This document shows positions 25,529-36,954 of a stretch of 64,000 bases of DNA, piece by piece. The notes beneath the pieces are model-generated. The model did no database searches, was not told the DNA's origin, and was given only the letters and a program-made list of their open reading frames with translations. The DNA comes from Scortum barcoo (Eukaryota; Chordata; Actinopteri; Centrarchiformes; Terapontidae). A program made the position numbers and the translations under genes. The stretch covers positions 2,742,449 to 2,806,448 of the forward strand of contig CM041534.1 in the NCBI GenBank assembly GCA_023238725.1, given 5' to 3'. Within the stretch, counting starts at the first letter, position 1; each line of letters begins with the position of its first letter.

Positions 25529-26186
25529 GGACTTCAGGACCTTATGTATTTTTACAATTTCTTTACTTTCTTTGGATTTGAATGTACATTCTGCTCACCT
25601 GGGACAAATCTTTAATAAAAGTCATCAAGAAATAAACATAGGTAGTCATTATCTCACTAAAGACTTCATGTATTTCTTTTTTTTTTTTTTACTTTATTTG
25701 GTTTTAAATGTACATTTAACAGCCCTGACAGCAGTATGTAAACATGTAAAATGTCACATAAATTCCTACAGATTTGGTGGTTGAGTTTGAGAGAAAATTT
25801 TATTAAATTTGACAGATATTGTTAATGAATGCATTTTAAACGATGAAAATTACATTTTAACATTTTATTCCATACTGACTTCTGTTGTGCTGACTGTGAA
25901 AACTTTGAAATAAGCTTTTAGTTGGATTTTAAGTTTGTGTTTGTCTAATCGTTTTTATTGTGATTGTTTTCTGTGTTTTATGGTATTACATCATACACAC
26001 TACCTTTTATTACAGTTTATTCTGCTTACAGTAATGGTTGGTTTTAATCCTACGTTGTGAAGCACACAGTCTCAATAAAGCTCACAACTAATACCTGGAA
26101 AAACTGCACAGTGATGATAAACACATGTTTAACATCCTATATAAAACTACAGCAATAAAATTCTTATGCAAGGTATGTTCTTCATT

Positions 26187-26211
26187 TGTGTGTGTGTGTG
26201 TGTGTGTGTGT
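26187..26211. repeat. (GT)n microsatellite
   Basis: Uninterrupted GT dinucleotides. Confidence 0.95.
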
Positions 26212-26264
26212 AATGAGTCAGGAGTTGCAGTGTGAGGTGAGGTGTGTCAGTGTGGAGGATGAGT

Positions 26265-26298
26265 GATTACAGTGGACAGTAATCCTGCAGATGGATTA
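26265..26298. promoter_or_regulatory. CRX/OTX-type motif pair upstream of crx/otx5
   Basis: TAATCC at 26280-26285 and GGATTA at 26293-26298 form an inverted pair seven bases apart, with TGATTAC at 26264-26270 nearby. The site lies about 4.5 kb upstream of the crx/otx5 ATG. A regulatory role is speculative. Confidence 0.25.
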
Positions 26299-28104
26299 GC
26301 AGGTGGTATTAGGAGAAGTGGGGGTGTAGCACACCGCCACCTCTGAACTGCCACAATATGGAGCAGCAGCTCGCAGGGCCTCACCTCCGTCTGCTTCACC
26401 CCAGCAACACACACTGGACATTGTAACACACACTGTGGCGTGGCCAGACAACAAGCACCACGGTTATCAAGCCTGACATGTGGGACTGCACTGAAGCTGC
26501 TTGTTATTTTGGGGAGAAGAGATCTTCACTGATCTTGATGACAAAGAGTTTTTTTTTTAATTGCTCCACTGGGTTTTGAAAATTTCTTTAAGCCAGTGGT
26601 TAAATTTAAAACACGAAAATCAAAAGCATGTTAGAGGTTTTTCACCTGAAATGATATTCTCCTGCTCCATTCTTAAATATGAACTGATGACAGTGACTGT
26701 CCAGACCTCGTAGCAAATCAATTTTTAAAATTAATCTTACAGCCTACGGGGATGTTAGTCATATAATATGTCATGTAATACGTACAGTAGTAGATGTTGT
26801 TGATAAATATTCTCTTTATTGAAAGTGAAAATGAAAACTGATGTGTTTTTTAAATGGTGAACGTAGTCAGGAATTACAAATCATGTATCTTTTCTGCCCC
26901 TAAAAAACCTTCTATATTGTGTCTAACAAGAATATAAAGTATGCATCCCATAATAAGTGTGCTATATATCATCAGTGGACATGCAAATATGTATTATTTT
27001 ATTTTCAGTTATTTGTAGTGATTCACAATGAAGCATAATAGACTAATGTCATTTGTAGACTTAGAAAATATCCAGTGCTGTTCTGATTTTATTATTGTTC
27101 TCTTCACAGGTGAATAGAAGCAACATTAAATATTTCCTTTTTTATTAAGCCTCTTTGTCTGCTTTTTTCCCCACATATCAGGTTTTGAGTATGACTTAAG
27201 TTCAATTACGTCAGAGGACACAGAATGTTAGCAGCCAGTGGTACAGAGCACCAACATAAAGTTTAATTATTCAAAAGACTGTAGACAGATTATTTCATGT
27301 TATATGTGAATGCAGTAGTGCTCTTTACTGATGATGCAGTGAAACAGAACAAGTATCCTACAATAAAACAAAACAATAAAATTGCCTGTTTTCAGAGTCA
27401 CAACATTGTCCTTGAAGGTTTTATTGTTTGTCTGTTTTTTGTCTGATTCCATGAAATCATAGTGACGACATGTCAGGTGACAACAACACTGTTATATGAA
27501 TGATTCTTTCAGTTGGTTGTTTTTTAGGCCATAGCTCAGTCACCTCAACCACATATTTTTGGGCCCAAGCTGCATCTTTTCAATAGTTGAGCTGCCCAGC
27601 AGCAGGACAGTGAACAGCTTTCCCTAAGTCTGTTCTACAACTTGATGAGTGAGTTTTCACTGACATCTGCTGGACAAACCCCCATCAGTCTCTGATGTGC
27701 CCTGATGGGGTTCTAGATGTTTTTTAATGTATGAAGATGTAGTGCGGCTGAACATGGAGGCAGACTGGAAACATTTATCATTCTAACCATATTCCTTTTT
27801 GTATGTGTTGTTTGTCTGTATGTTTTTAATAACACACACACACACATACACACACAGGTATGTTTGTGTTCATGTATACACATACAAATACACATATATT
27901 TCAACACTGACACCTATTGTTGTTTTGTAGAATTATCTGCAGTGATCAAAGGTGACTCTTGGATTTGAACAGTTTGCTGTGGTATCTGTTAACTATGCAA
28001 TTAATGATAATGATTATAATATGTTATATAATAAAAGAAAAAAGCCAAGCTGGAACATAAATGCCTGTCTGTAAATAAAACACACGTTAGAAGAGGATAA
28101 GTGA

Positions 28105-28290
28105 GCAGAGATAAGATAAGAGAGAGAGAGATAAGATTCAGTTTTATTGCCATTACTCAAGCACAAGTAGGCCTAAGGACAACAAAATGCAGTTTTGAGA
28201 CAAACCAGAAAGTGTAAGAAGCAGCAAAGTGCAGAGTGTGTAATATTTAGTGGTAAAATGAACAGTGAGGGGTAGACACGTGTAACCAGA
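28105..28290. repeat. GATAA-rich retroelement-like tail
   Basis: AGATAAGATAAGAG and AGATAAGATTCAGTTTTATT, then GCCATTACTCAAGCACAAG and ACAACAAAATGCAGTTTTGA, resemble a dispersed teleost repeat tail known to me as TTTATTGTCATTGCACAAG followed by an AAATGCAGTTT block. It is diverged; the family name is not certain. Confidence 0.45.
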
Positions 28291-29014
28291 GGACATCATT
28301 AACAGCAGGTGAGTGATAACAGGATCGTCTTTAAAGGTTGTAACACTCAGTACCAGTAGATGGCAGTATGACTCGTGATGTGTCCAATCAGTTTCAAACA
28401 TGAAGAAGAAAAGGCCCGTGCTGCCTTCCAGAGCCTCGGGAAAATAAGGACTTACGAGTCAGTCTGAAGTCCAAAATCAATTAATGACGACAGTTTCCAA
28501 TTTGAAAATAATAACCAAATTCACACTGTGATGACTTTAAATCACTTCACACGGGGGTTTCAGTGACTGAATGTGGGTCAGCCAAACACAAGTACTGAAC
28601 AAACTCACAGTCAAAGAAACATAAAAAATACCTTGATAAGATGGGGGGACATTTTTGAGTGTACATTCTGTAGTTTTAACCATATTTATATAACGTCTGT
28701 AGTTTGAACCATATCTTGTCAGGAGTAGCCATGATTTCTTCTTCGCTGGATCTTTTATGAGCACTAAATGCTACAAGTCCTATAGATATGAATGCATCTT
28801 GATGCTAAACCCGGATGTTTTGTTTCTGTAGAGAGTTTGGTCATTTAGATAGAAAAATTACCGGAAACCATTAAAATGGTATCTTCAAAATAAAATGTAG
28901 CTCTAAATGACTTGATCGTTGAACCCTTTATTTAGAAATGAATGAACGGAAACCTCTGTCTTGACTCTACGGTGAATGAAGCCGGAGAGCGGGGCACAGC
29001 AGCCTCTGAGCACC

Positions 29015-29062
29015 ATGGACAGTGTGATCACTGTGATCACTGTGATCAGTGGGTTTTGTTGA
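29015..29062 (+). promoter_or_regulatory. Upstream ORF in the kptn leader
   Basis: CACCATGG at 29011-29018 is a strong initiation context. The 15-codon frame encodes MDSVITVITVISGFC and stops at TGA 29060-29062, 28 bases before the kptn ATG. An in-frame ATG at 28976 would extend it. Its body is a tandem 9-mer. Such uORFs usually lower translation of the main frame, if the mRNA leader reaches this far. Confidence 0.5.
29023..29049. repeat. Three tandem TGTGATCAC 9-mers
   Basis: Copies at 29023-29031, 29032-29040 and 29041-29049 (the last ends in G). The inner GTGATCAC is a perfect palindrome. The repeat lies 41-67 bases upstream of the kptn start codon. Confidence 0.95.
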
Positions 29063-29089
29063 CATGTGAGCTGACCTCCGGCCTGCAGC

Positions 29090-30913
29090 ATGTTTCCAGA
29101 GTCGTATCCCTTCGTGGAGGACAGCTTCAGCCGCTTCCCGTCGCAGAGTAACATCTACGGGCTGTGTCAGGCCGGGGAGCAGGAGCTGCTGGCGGCCACA
29201 CTCAAAGGGAAGGTGGTGTGTTTCAGATACCAGGAGCTGCAGCACAAGATCCGACCTGTGGCCAAGGAGGTCCAGTTCACCTACATACCAGGTACACACC
29301 GGGGGACGTGAAGGCACCAGGGCCCACTCAGTGCAGCTGTTTTTACTAATTTACTCATCGATTTGTCTTGTTCTGTAACTTTAAATAAAATGCCTCATGT
29401 GTCAGCTGACTTTTTATTTCACTCCATTTATCTGACATGTGTGGTTGCTAAAATGTTACTTTGTCATAGAATAAACTACAATTTATCTCCAGCCGAGCTC
29501 CAACACTTTGTGGATTAATGGATCAGTGGATTGACAGAAAACTCATCAGCAGCTCTTTTGATAATCGATTATTCCAAAAATGAGATTATTCTAGATCCTC
29601 AAATGTGCAGATGAAGCAATTAGAATACTTGGAGCGTTTGGCTAATGGTTGGACTGGACAAGACACTTTATGAGGTCATTACATAATGTGACAGTTTGTC
29701 AGAGTGAAGTAGTCCTGAATCTTGTGCTGCAGCTCTGTCCGTCTGTCTGTCGGTTGTTGCTGCAAAGATTTGATCCTGTCTTCTTTTATCTAGTTGATGC
29801 AGAGATTGTATCAATTGATGCCTTCAACAAGTCTCCACCCAAAAGAGGCCTGGTGGTGGGCATCACATTCGTTAAGGTATTTTCATATTTAACATCACAA
29901 GTCATAGCATATAATTTAATATAATGGTTGTCCTTTCTTCACACACAGAAATATTTGTTAATTCTGACTGAACTCCTGCAGGACTCTGGGGACAAAGCCA
30001 CGCCATTTCTGAACATCTACTGTGACTATGAGCCTGGCTCTGAGTTCAACCTGGAGTCTATTGCACGTGAGTGAAGCGGTGTCCTGATGTGTACAGTGCT
30101 CACTCTAACAGATGTTTCACGTGCTGATGTTGGTGTGTGTCTCTGAACAGAGAGTTGCCTCAATCTGGAGTTGCAGTTCACGCCCTTCCAGCTGTACCAC
30201 ACAGAGTAAGTCTGCTGCTGCAGAGCTGTGATACACTGTGAACCAATGAACTATTCATACTATATTCAAAGCCATGGGGTGTTTACAGTCCACTCAGCGT
30301 CCCACTGACATTATTAAACATGCTCAGTGACAAATATAACTTACAACCGAATATTATGTAAGTCAGTGATATGACATAAATACAAATACAATGCTCCCCT
30401 ACTTGAACACATATCCATCATCTGCAGTGTTCCTCTCTACATCAGCAGCACATTGTAAATATAAAACGTTCACATTTCAGCTACTTAACATGTTAAAATG
30501 TCAACTGCAAATTGAATCTTATCAAATGTATTATTACTAAATTAGCATGACTTTTTATATATTACCTAAAGTCTCTCCTTAGCTATCACTGTTTTATCTC
30601 GTTTGATTCTTACTCTTCTTCTGGTCGTATTGCATCAACAACTCATATACAAAACTCCTCTTCTGACTTACCTGAGAAAAGTTGATCAGACTTAATTAAC
30701 CTTGTGTGTGTGTGTGTGGCTGTGTGTGTGTGTGTGTGTGTGTGTGTGTCTTCATGGCCGTCACGTTGTCTGTCAGCAGCCTCTGTACAGACAATCATCA
30801 ACCTTTTCCCTCTCTGTCAGGGTGCAGTGTGACGATGGAGGCAGAGAGACAGTGTTTCTACTCAGCGGCCATGACCAGAGGATCCACCTGTACAAGGAGG
30901 TCAGATCAGTGTT

Positions 30914-30946
<33 letters not shown>

Positions 30947-33900
30947 GATGTATATTTATGTCTAAATCTGTATTCTGTGCATTTTTTTGGCTTTTAAAAA
31001 TGAATCACTTGTATTTATCCTGTTTGTTGGTGGACACATAGACTGGAGATTGAAACACAGAAATCTGTAAAATATTGTTAATCACACATTTTCTAAGTTA
31101 TTTAATTATTAAATATATCAAACAATACATTAGTATTATCTTTTTTATGTGGATACAGACTGTCCCTCACAGTTTATAAAGTACAAAACACATCTAATCA
31201 TCTAATCATCCATCCATGTCTAACCATCCTTACCTCAGTTTAGAAGCTGTTCTGGAGCTTTCTGTCTCATCACATGATCTTCTTCAGTAGAGGGAGTTTG
31301 CCTAGTTGCTTTGGAAATGGAGATGTCATTACTCCATGTTCATAGAAAGGCTGAGTTTGACCTTGGAAACAGCAGTTTACAACAACAAGATTCATTGCTC
31401 TGTAAAATAGGAAACTCGTGTTAAAGGTAATGAAAGCCACAGGGAAGCTTTTTTTTCCAGCTAGAGAGATAAAACCAGATGGTGATGAGTTCTGCGTTTC
31501 TGTAGGAGACGTTCACTTTGATTCATCCTGCACACCGACATTCAGTCTGACACTCCTGTTTCCAACAGAACGCCTCCCTTCATCAGTTTGAAGAGCAGCC
31601 AGTGGAGAGACTCTTCCCTGAATTACAACAACTCCCCAGCAAGTTAGTCTGAGACCCTTTGACTTTGTTTTGAATCTGTTATTGATTGTGTGAGGTGAGT
31701 AATTGGGATTTAATCGGTTTGATTTTCCTGCACAATCAATTACCTTTATTCTCAGATCTTGACTCAAAACACTACTTTGTTTACGCTCAGTCAGTGGGTC
31801 CGATATAAATGAAAATGTTAAAGTTACCCCGTTTCTCATTGTCAAGGGGACACTTTGATGGAGACGGCATCAAAACACTGAGTGTCTAAAGAAGACTAAG
31901 AACAGTGTCTTTACAACTACAAAATAAAAGTAACAAAAGAGGCAGACCACACAACAATATACATTTTCTTTATTACTGCCTATGAGGTGACAACAAGATG
32001 TCGGTAAACAAGTACAACTCATGTGCTCAGCTAAATGTTTGCATGATCCATGGCCCTCTGTGTTTAATGGTTGTGTGTCCCCTCTCTCCGTGCAGTGTGC
32101 TGTGGTTGGATGTGCTGAGTATAGATGGTGGACGGCGACTCTTAGCGTTTGGCTGTCAGAACGGCTGTGTTGGACTGGCTCTGGTCAACCAGACAGGACC
32201 AGGTGAGGAAGACCAAACGGGGAATAAAGTTTTTCTGAGCTTCTAAAAAAGGTTCAACTCTGTCTGATGACTTGTGTTAACAAAGTTCCCATCCAAAGTG
32301 TTACTGGGCTGTATGCATATTGTGGACATTTTTAAAGGGACTACATAGTGCATACATTTCACACACAGAGTTCAGGCACTGGGGGGCAGTAAAAATAGTG
32401 TGTTAGAAATGAGAAATAATCTCAACCAGTTCATTTTAATCAGAAAAAATAATTTAGGTGTAATATGTGAAGCAGTAAATTCTTAATGATGACACATTAT
32501 GGTTAGGGTTAGTAGGTTAGTGCCTCATCAACAACAGGGGATTCTTTAAGATTACAGCATTGCATTTGTATGAATTTTTCATATACAGTCAATAGTGTGA
32601 CATCCTGTAGTTGTCAACATTGAGAATATATGTGTGTGTGTGTGTGTGTGTTTATGATTTTCATCTTAGTTTTGTGTTAAATGACTACAAGGTGCAGTAA
32701 TCATGAATAAACTGTATTTCTAGGTGTGTTTTAAGTATAGTGTGTGTTTTTTGTCAGAGATTTTGCAGAGCTGGCGGTTCCAGTTTGACAGTCCAATTTC
32801 TGCAGTGCTGCTGTTTCCTCTGAGCTGCCACACTGAGCCCGAGCAGCCCAGCGGAGAGAAAAGTATGTTAATGGTCTGTTTTAGTTTCACATCTGAAGAC
32901 TTGTGTGCTGTTCTGCCTCTCTTCTTCTTCTTTTTTGGAGATGCAGTACAACTTATCTGGCCATCATTGGAAAGGTTTGACTGATTGTGTCTTTTCTTTT
33001 TCATGTGCGGAAATACAAGGCTACAACCTCCTGGTAACCAGTACTATAGAGATGGCCATTGTCTACAGGTCAGAATTAGATAACTTTATAAAGATCACTG
33101 GGTTTTGCATGTTTTCACCCAGACTTCATGTAGTTTAGAAAATAGCTAGAGGTTGAGTGTGTTACTTGTGTGTGTTTTGTCAGAGATGTCCAGGAGCGAG
33201 GCCTGTCCCGTCCTGTGTGCCTCTCAGAGAGTGACCAGTGGGACGCAGTGCTTTGTGCTCTGGTCATTGACCTGGATTTTGACGGACAGAAGGAGGTGCT
33301 GTTGGGAACATATGGGCAGGTCAGAGCTCCTCTTTACTAATGGACTTAATTGATTGTACTTTAAAGGAGAAAGACGGTGATAATTTACATTTTTAGGTTG
33401 TTACTAAATCCCAATAAATGATCAAAACCAACAACGACTTAGTCCATTTCTCAAGTCTGCCACACTTCTTCAGCCTGTTTGTGGCTCTCAGCTCTCAGCC
33501 ATTGGTTCCTATTGAGGACATGAATGTTTTTAATAGAATTAATATTTAAGATGGTCCATAAGTAATATCTTAAACAACTGGTCACTATAGTTTTTAACAA
33601 ATGTTATTCAAATAGTAGGAAATAGTGCATTTCTTAGGGACTATTTTTAGTATTGAGTATTGAGGGCAGCAGGATGGTATACATGAGTCCAAGTAATCTA
33701 CAGAGTGTATTCATGGTAATAAAGGAGGATGTCACTCTGCAAAAGGTCTTTTCATGGGATTTGTTGCCAATATAGAACCAGACTTACCTTTGAATTAAAA
33801 TAACATTTACAGTAGGTCATGATTAAATGAATATATTTGAACAAGATATAACAGAACATGTCTGTTGTCACTTTTCAGGCATGTGCTTAGGATGAATAAT

Positions 33901-35588
33901 AATGTGGTGAGATCTTGATGATGACAGTGTTAACTGCCTTTCTGCCAGGAACTTCTGTGTTATAAATTCCAGCCGGTGGGTAAAGGACAAGATGGACAGT
34001 TTCAGCTGCAGTGGAGGCGGAGCTTCAAGAGTCCTTTGTTGTCCATCATCTACTTAGACTTGACCGGGGACGGTCTGAGAGAGCTGGCTGTCCTCACACT
34101 AAAGGGACTGCATATCTTACAGGTTTGTGGCCGACAGCTGAGTTACAGTGATATATGCCACTAATAAAAGCTACATTGTCAGGGTCAGCGCCTCCCTGCT
34201 GTTGGTCCCACTGTTGTTCTGCATATCAGCAGTAGATGGCTCATCTGCTCACTAAATCAACACAAAAGCATGCTCTTGAACTGAGAAAATATATTCTTTC
34301 TAATGGAGGTGACTTGAAACCAGCATTGGGTAATTGCTGACCTCTACTGGTCAACAGAAGAGATTGCAGCAGAACAGTTTTCTGCAATTGTTGAGTCACA
34401 TTTCTCCGTATGAGTTCACTTTTTCCAAACTCTTCACACTGTTCTGTTTACCTACTGTCTAAAATCTATCCAAAATGAACCAGTGCAACCAAAACAGTTG
34501 ATACACATCTGAACACGACAGCATTTTCTGCCAACAGTAACACTTTGTCATTCATTATCTCCTGACCATAAAAATCACTAACAACAAGTTGTATCACAAT
34601 TAGTATCACTGTTGTCTTTGCTAGAGTATGATTTATTTATGATTTGTTTGTTTATCTATCAAACATAAATTACTTTTCTATTAGAACAAATGGGTCACTT
34701 ATTTATCTCATGGATTGTGCTGCCTGACTCTTTCACAGGAGTTGGAAAAAAACAAAACAATGTTAAAATGCAAAACTACGCATATTCACTACACAAGACT
34801 AAACCTATATAAACCCAAACATATCCTAAAATTCAAAAGTGCTAATTAATATTGTCTTCTGCATGTGGACACAAGTTGTCATCACGTCACACCCTCTGTC
34901 TTCCTCTGATATACCTCGGAAAGAATCTTTTTCATGATCCTGACAGCCTTCTGCGGGGCCATCTGATCATGTGGACGGTGGTCGTAAACTTTTCACCTGC
35001 GCAAGGAAAGGAATTCCTCTGTGGGGCTGAGGAATGGAGAGTGAGGTAGTGGAAGGAAAAGTGACACCGTCCTGAGATGGACTGTAAACCGTCTGTGACT
35101 GACAGAGAGCGGTGGACAGTGGTCAGCTAATACTGCATTAAAGAGCTTTTCATTGGCTTCTCAGGTTTTTCAGCCATCATGTGACACCTCTGGTTGTATC
35201 ATTGTCCTTCATTGTAGAGTTGAAGTTGGCCAACAACCCTAACAAACCCCAAGACAGATTATTACCATGATCTGCTGTTGAACAATGAATATCTCACTTC
35301 ATTTGGTGTCATCAGTCTCTCACATCCAGTACCAACTCAGACAAACACTGCACCATTTCTGAAGAAGAGTTGAAATAATACTGTAAATCTCATTGGATGT
35401 TGTGTTGTTCCCTCTCTGCACAGCATACTCTCACCAGCACTGCTGATTTGGTCCTTGAGCGGCTCGCCCAGAGGGTGTCAGCGCTGACAGCTGGCTCTGA
35501 GCTGGACTCAGCCAAAGCTCCAGACACTGGGGAGGAGGACGCTCCGGCTCCCAAAGAGGAGCGTACAGCTCAGACGGCATCAAATTAA
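29090..35588 (+). CDS. kptn: Kaptin (KICSTOR complex subunit)
   Basis: Twelve exons: 29090-29291, 29794-29876, 29982-30066, 30151-30205, 30821-30899, 31569-31642, 32096-32202, 32758-32862, 33020-33068, 33184-33319, 33949-34122, 35424-35588 (TAA). All splice in phase to 437 residues, against 436 in human kaptin. Family-typical stretches include LLAATLKGKVVCFRYQEL, FNKSPPKRGLVVGITF, SCLNLELQFTPFQL, LLSGHDQRIHLYKE, IDLDFDGQKEVLLGTYGQ and LDLTGDGLRELAVLTLKG. The last two are FG-GAP-like beta-propeller repeats. Kaptin acts with ITFG2, SZT2 and KICS2 in KICSTOR, which holds GATOR1 at lysosomes so that mTORC1 is inhibited when amino acids are low. It was first described as an actin-associated protein. 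The chosen ATG gives an N terminus (MFPESYPFVEDSFSRFPSQS) ending in the conserved DSF-RF-SQSN motif. Confidence 0.96.
29500..29690. repeat. Teleost dispersed repeat in kptn intron 1
   Basis: GATTGACAGAAAACTCATCA, CTCTTTTGATAATCGATTAT, ATCCTCAAATGTGCAGATG and TTGGACTGGACAAGACACTT match a very common teleost dispersed sequence that I recognise (GATAATCGATTA, TCTCAAATGTGAGGAT, GGACTGTTGGTCGGACAAAA). It is diverged. It ends about 100 bases before exon 2. Confidence 0.55.
30703..30749. repeat. (GT)n microsatellite in a kptn intron
   Basis: GT dinucleotides with one GGC interruption, about 70 bases before the exon at 30821. Confidence 0.95.
30914..30940. repeat. (GA)n microsatellite after the kptn 30821-30899 exon
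   Basis: GA dinucleotides starting 14 bases after the donor at 30900. Length change here could affect use of the donor. Confidence 0.95.
34473..34752 (+). repeat. Dispersed repeat family, copy 2, in the last kptn intron
   Basis: Counterpart of 25270-25528 on the same strand, with the same ordered anchors (CAACCAAAACA, CTGCCAACAGTAA, CTGACCATAAAAA, TTTATCTATC, ATTAGAAC, GGTCAC, CATGGATTG). The rest of this 1.3-kb intron (34123-35423) shows nothing recognisable. Confidence 0.6.
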
Positions 35589-35843
35589 GAAACACTGTGC
35601 AGTCGCTTTGCATGTGTAAGCCCCTGTGGTTCAGAAGGGTCCGCCTTATACACAGGAGTGTGTGAAGGATTTTCTCTGTGTGTGCTCCTCAAGACTTAAA
35701 GGTAACTGTGATGACAGACAGTTGGTAGAAACATCGCATTTGCCACCAGAACAGGAACACTGTCACTGTGCACCGTGTGAGTACTGACTGCAGGAAAAGA
35801 AGAAGGCTCTGAGGTGATGTGCTGTAGATAGTGAACAATAATT

Positions 35844-35849
35844 AATAAA
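35844..35849 (+). terminator. kptn: Poly(A) signal of kptn
   Basis: AATAAA 256 bases after the stop codon, followed by a GT-rich stretch (TGTTGGTCTG, TGTTTTGGTTTG). It is the first AATAAA after the coding region. Confidence 0.65.
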
Positions 35850-36400
35850 CGACACATGTTGGTCTGCACACTCACTGTTTTGGTTTGTTTTTGGCTGATT
35901 GTTGAATCCTTCTCTTGTTCTGTGTTGTTCTGTTGTGTGTAGTCTGACACCAGTGGAGAGCGATCGTTAACCTTCTTATAACACAAACTTCCCTTTTATA
36001 TAGAAACAGAGCACCATCTGCACATCTCGTTCAAACCAATGTACGCCGATAAATATAACGAAACACTGAAACACCGAACATGAGATGAGGCGGCTTAACA
36101 CAGGCATGTATCTTAGTATTACATAATCATAAAGGCCCCGCTGCTCTTATCATTTTACCTGAGCTGTTCTATTTTCAGGTTCAGAGAAAGGCAAAGAAAA
36201 AAAACAAACAAACTAGAAAAACAATGTGAGAAGCATTTAGGTCAACTTTTAAAAGGAGGTCAGATCACTTCCACTGTCTTTTTCTCTCAGAGATAGTGAG
36301 GTGAAATGGGAGCAGTGGCTGCAGTCCAGAGTGTCTTCATGTCAGATGTGTCTCTGCCTCACTGCCTGGCCTCGTCTTTCTGCCGGTCAGTGGCACTGTG
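35850..36400. other. Intergenic DNA between kptn and nova2
   Basis: About 0.5 kb before the CpG-richer nova2 leader. No feature was recognised apart from A-rich stretches near 36196-36225. Confidence 0.5.
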
Positions 36401-36479
36401 GTCCTCTGCGCCTCTCAAACTCTTCTGTCTCCCCTCTCTCACTACAAAGGCAACAATAACAACAGCTGCTCTGATCGCA

Positions 36480-36954
36480 CGGAGCAGCGCGACGCGGGGA
36501 TGACTCGAGGAGAGCCGTCCTCCCTCCCCGAGCCTCCTCGGAGCTGTTGCACTTGTGTCGGTGTGTGATCGCCGTTTTGAGGCGCGGAGCTGCTTTTTTT
36601 TCTTCCTGCGCGTCAACAATAAGGAGCATGCTGCCGGAGCGCGTTCCAGCAGCGCCTCACGCTCAGTGGGATATTTCTCTTTATATTTAGCCCTGTGAGG
36701 GAGCCGGAGCGGCGGAAAGAGGAGACCCTGATCCCGGTGTTGTCTGACATTTTGATCCCTTTGAGACCGTTTCGAGCCCCCCTCCAAAAAAAAAAAAAAA
36801 AAAAACTTGCCGTTCGCGTCGCGGCAAATGGTGCGCGTTATCAGGCTATGTGGTGGTGACGGAGCCGTGTGTGTGTGTGTGTGTGTGTGTGAAGAGGGAG
36901 AGAGAGGTAGAGGGGGGGAATAGCGCAAATTTATCTACAGCTCCGCGGGAAAAG
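36480..36954 (+). promoter_or_regulatory. nova2: CpG-rich promoter/5' UTR region of nova2
   Basis: G+C and CpG content rise sharply from about 36480 to 37130. The stretch includes an A20-type run (about 36787-36805), a (GT)n run (36867-36891) and then a purine tract before the ATG. A start site cannot be placed. Confidence 0.5.
36867..36891. repeat. (GT)n microsatellite in the nova2 leader
   Basis: GT dinucleotides 64 bases before the chosen nova2 ATG. The frame is open through it from an ATG at 36850. Confidence 0.95.

Larger units (their letters stand above)
22261..28930. other. Intergenic DNA between crx/otx5 and kptn
   Basis: About 6.7 kb separating two divergent genes, with no recognisable coding exon. 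It contains CA/GT and TA microsatellites, a purine-rich tract near 23841-23920, one copy of a dispersed repeat at 25.3 kb, CRX-type motifs at 26.27 kb and a GATAA-rich retroelement-like tail near 28.1 kb. Confidence 0.55.

Noticed and set aside
36359..36928. 189-codon minus-strand open frame over the nova2 leader
   Set aside because: It lies in the CpG-rich, A-run and GT-repeat leader; composition is low-complexity (Lys and His-Thr runs) with no recognisable domain.
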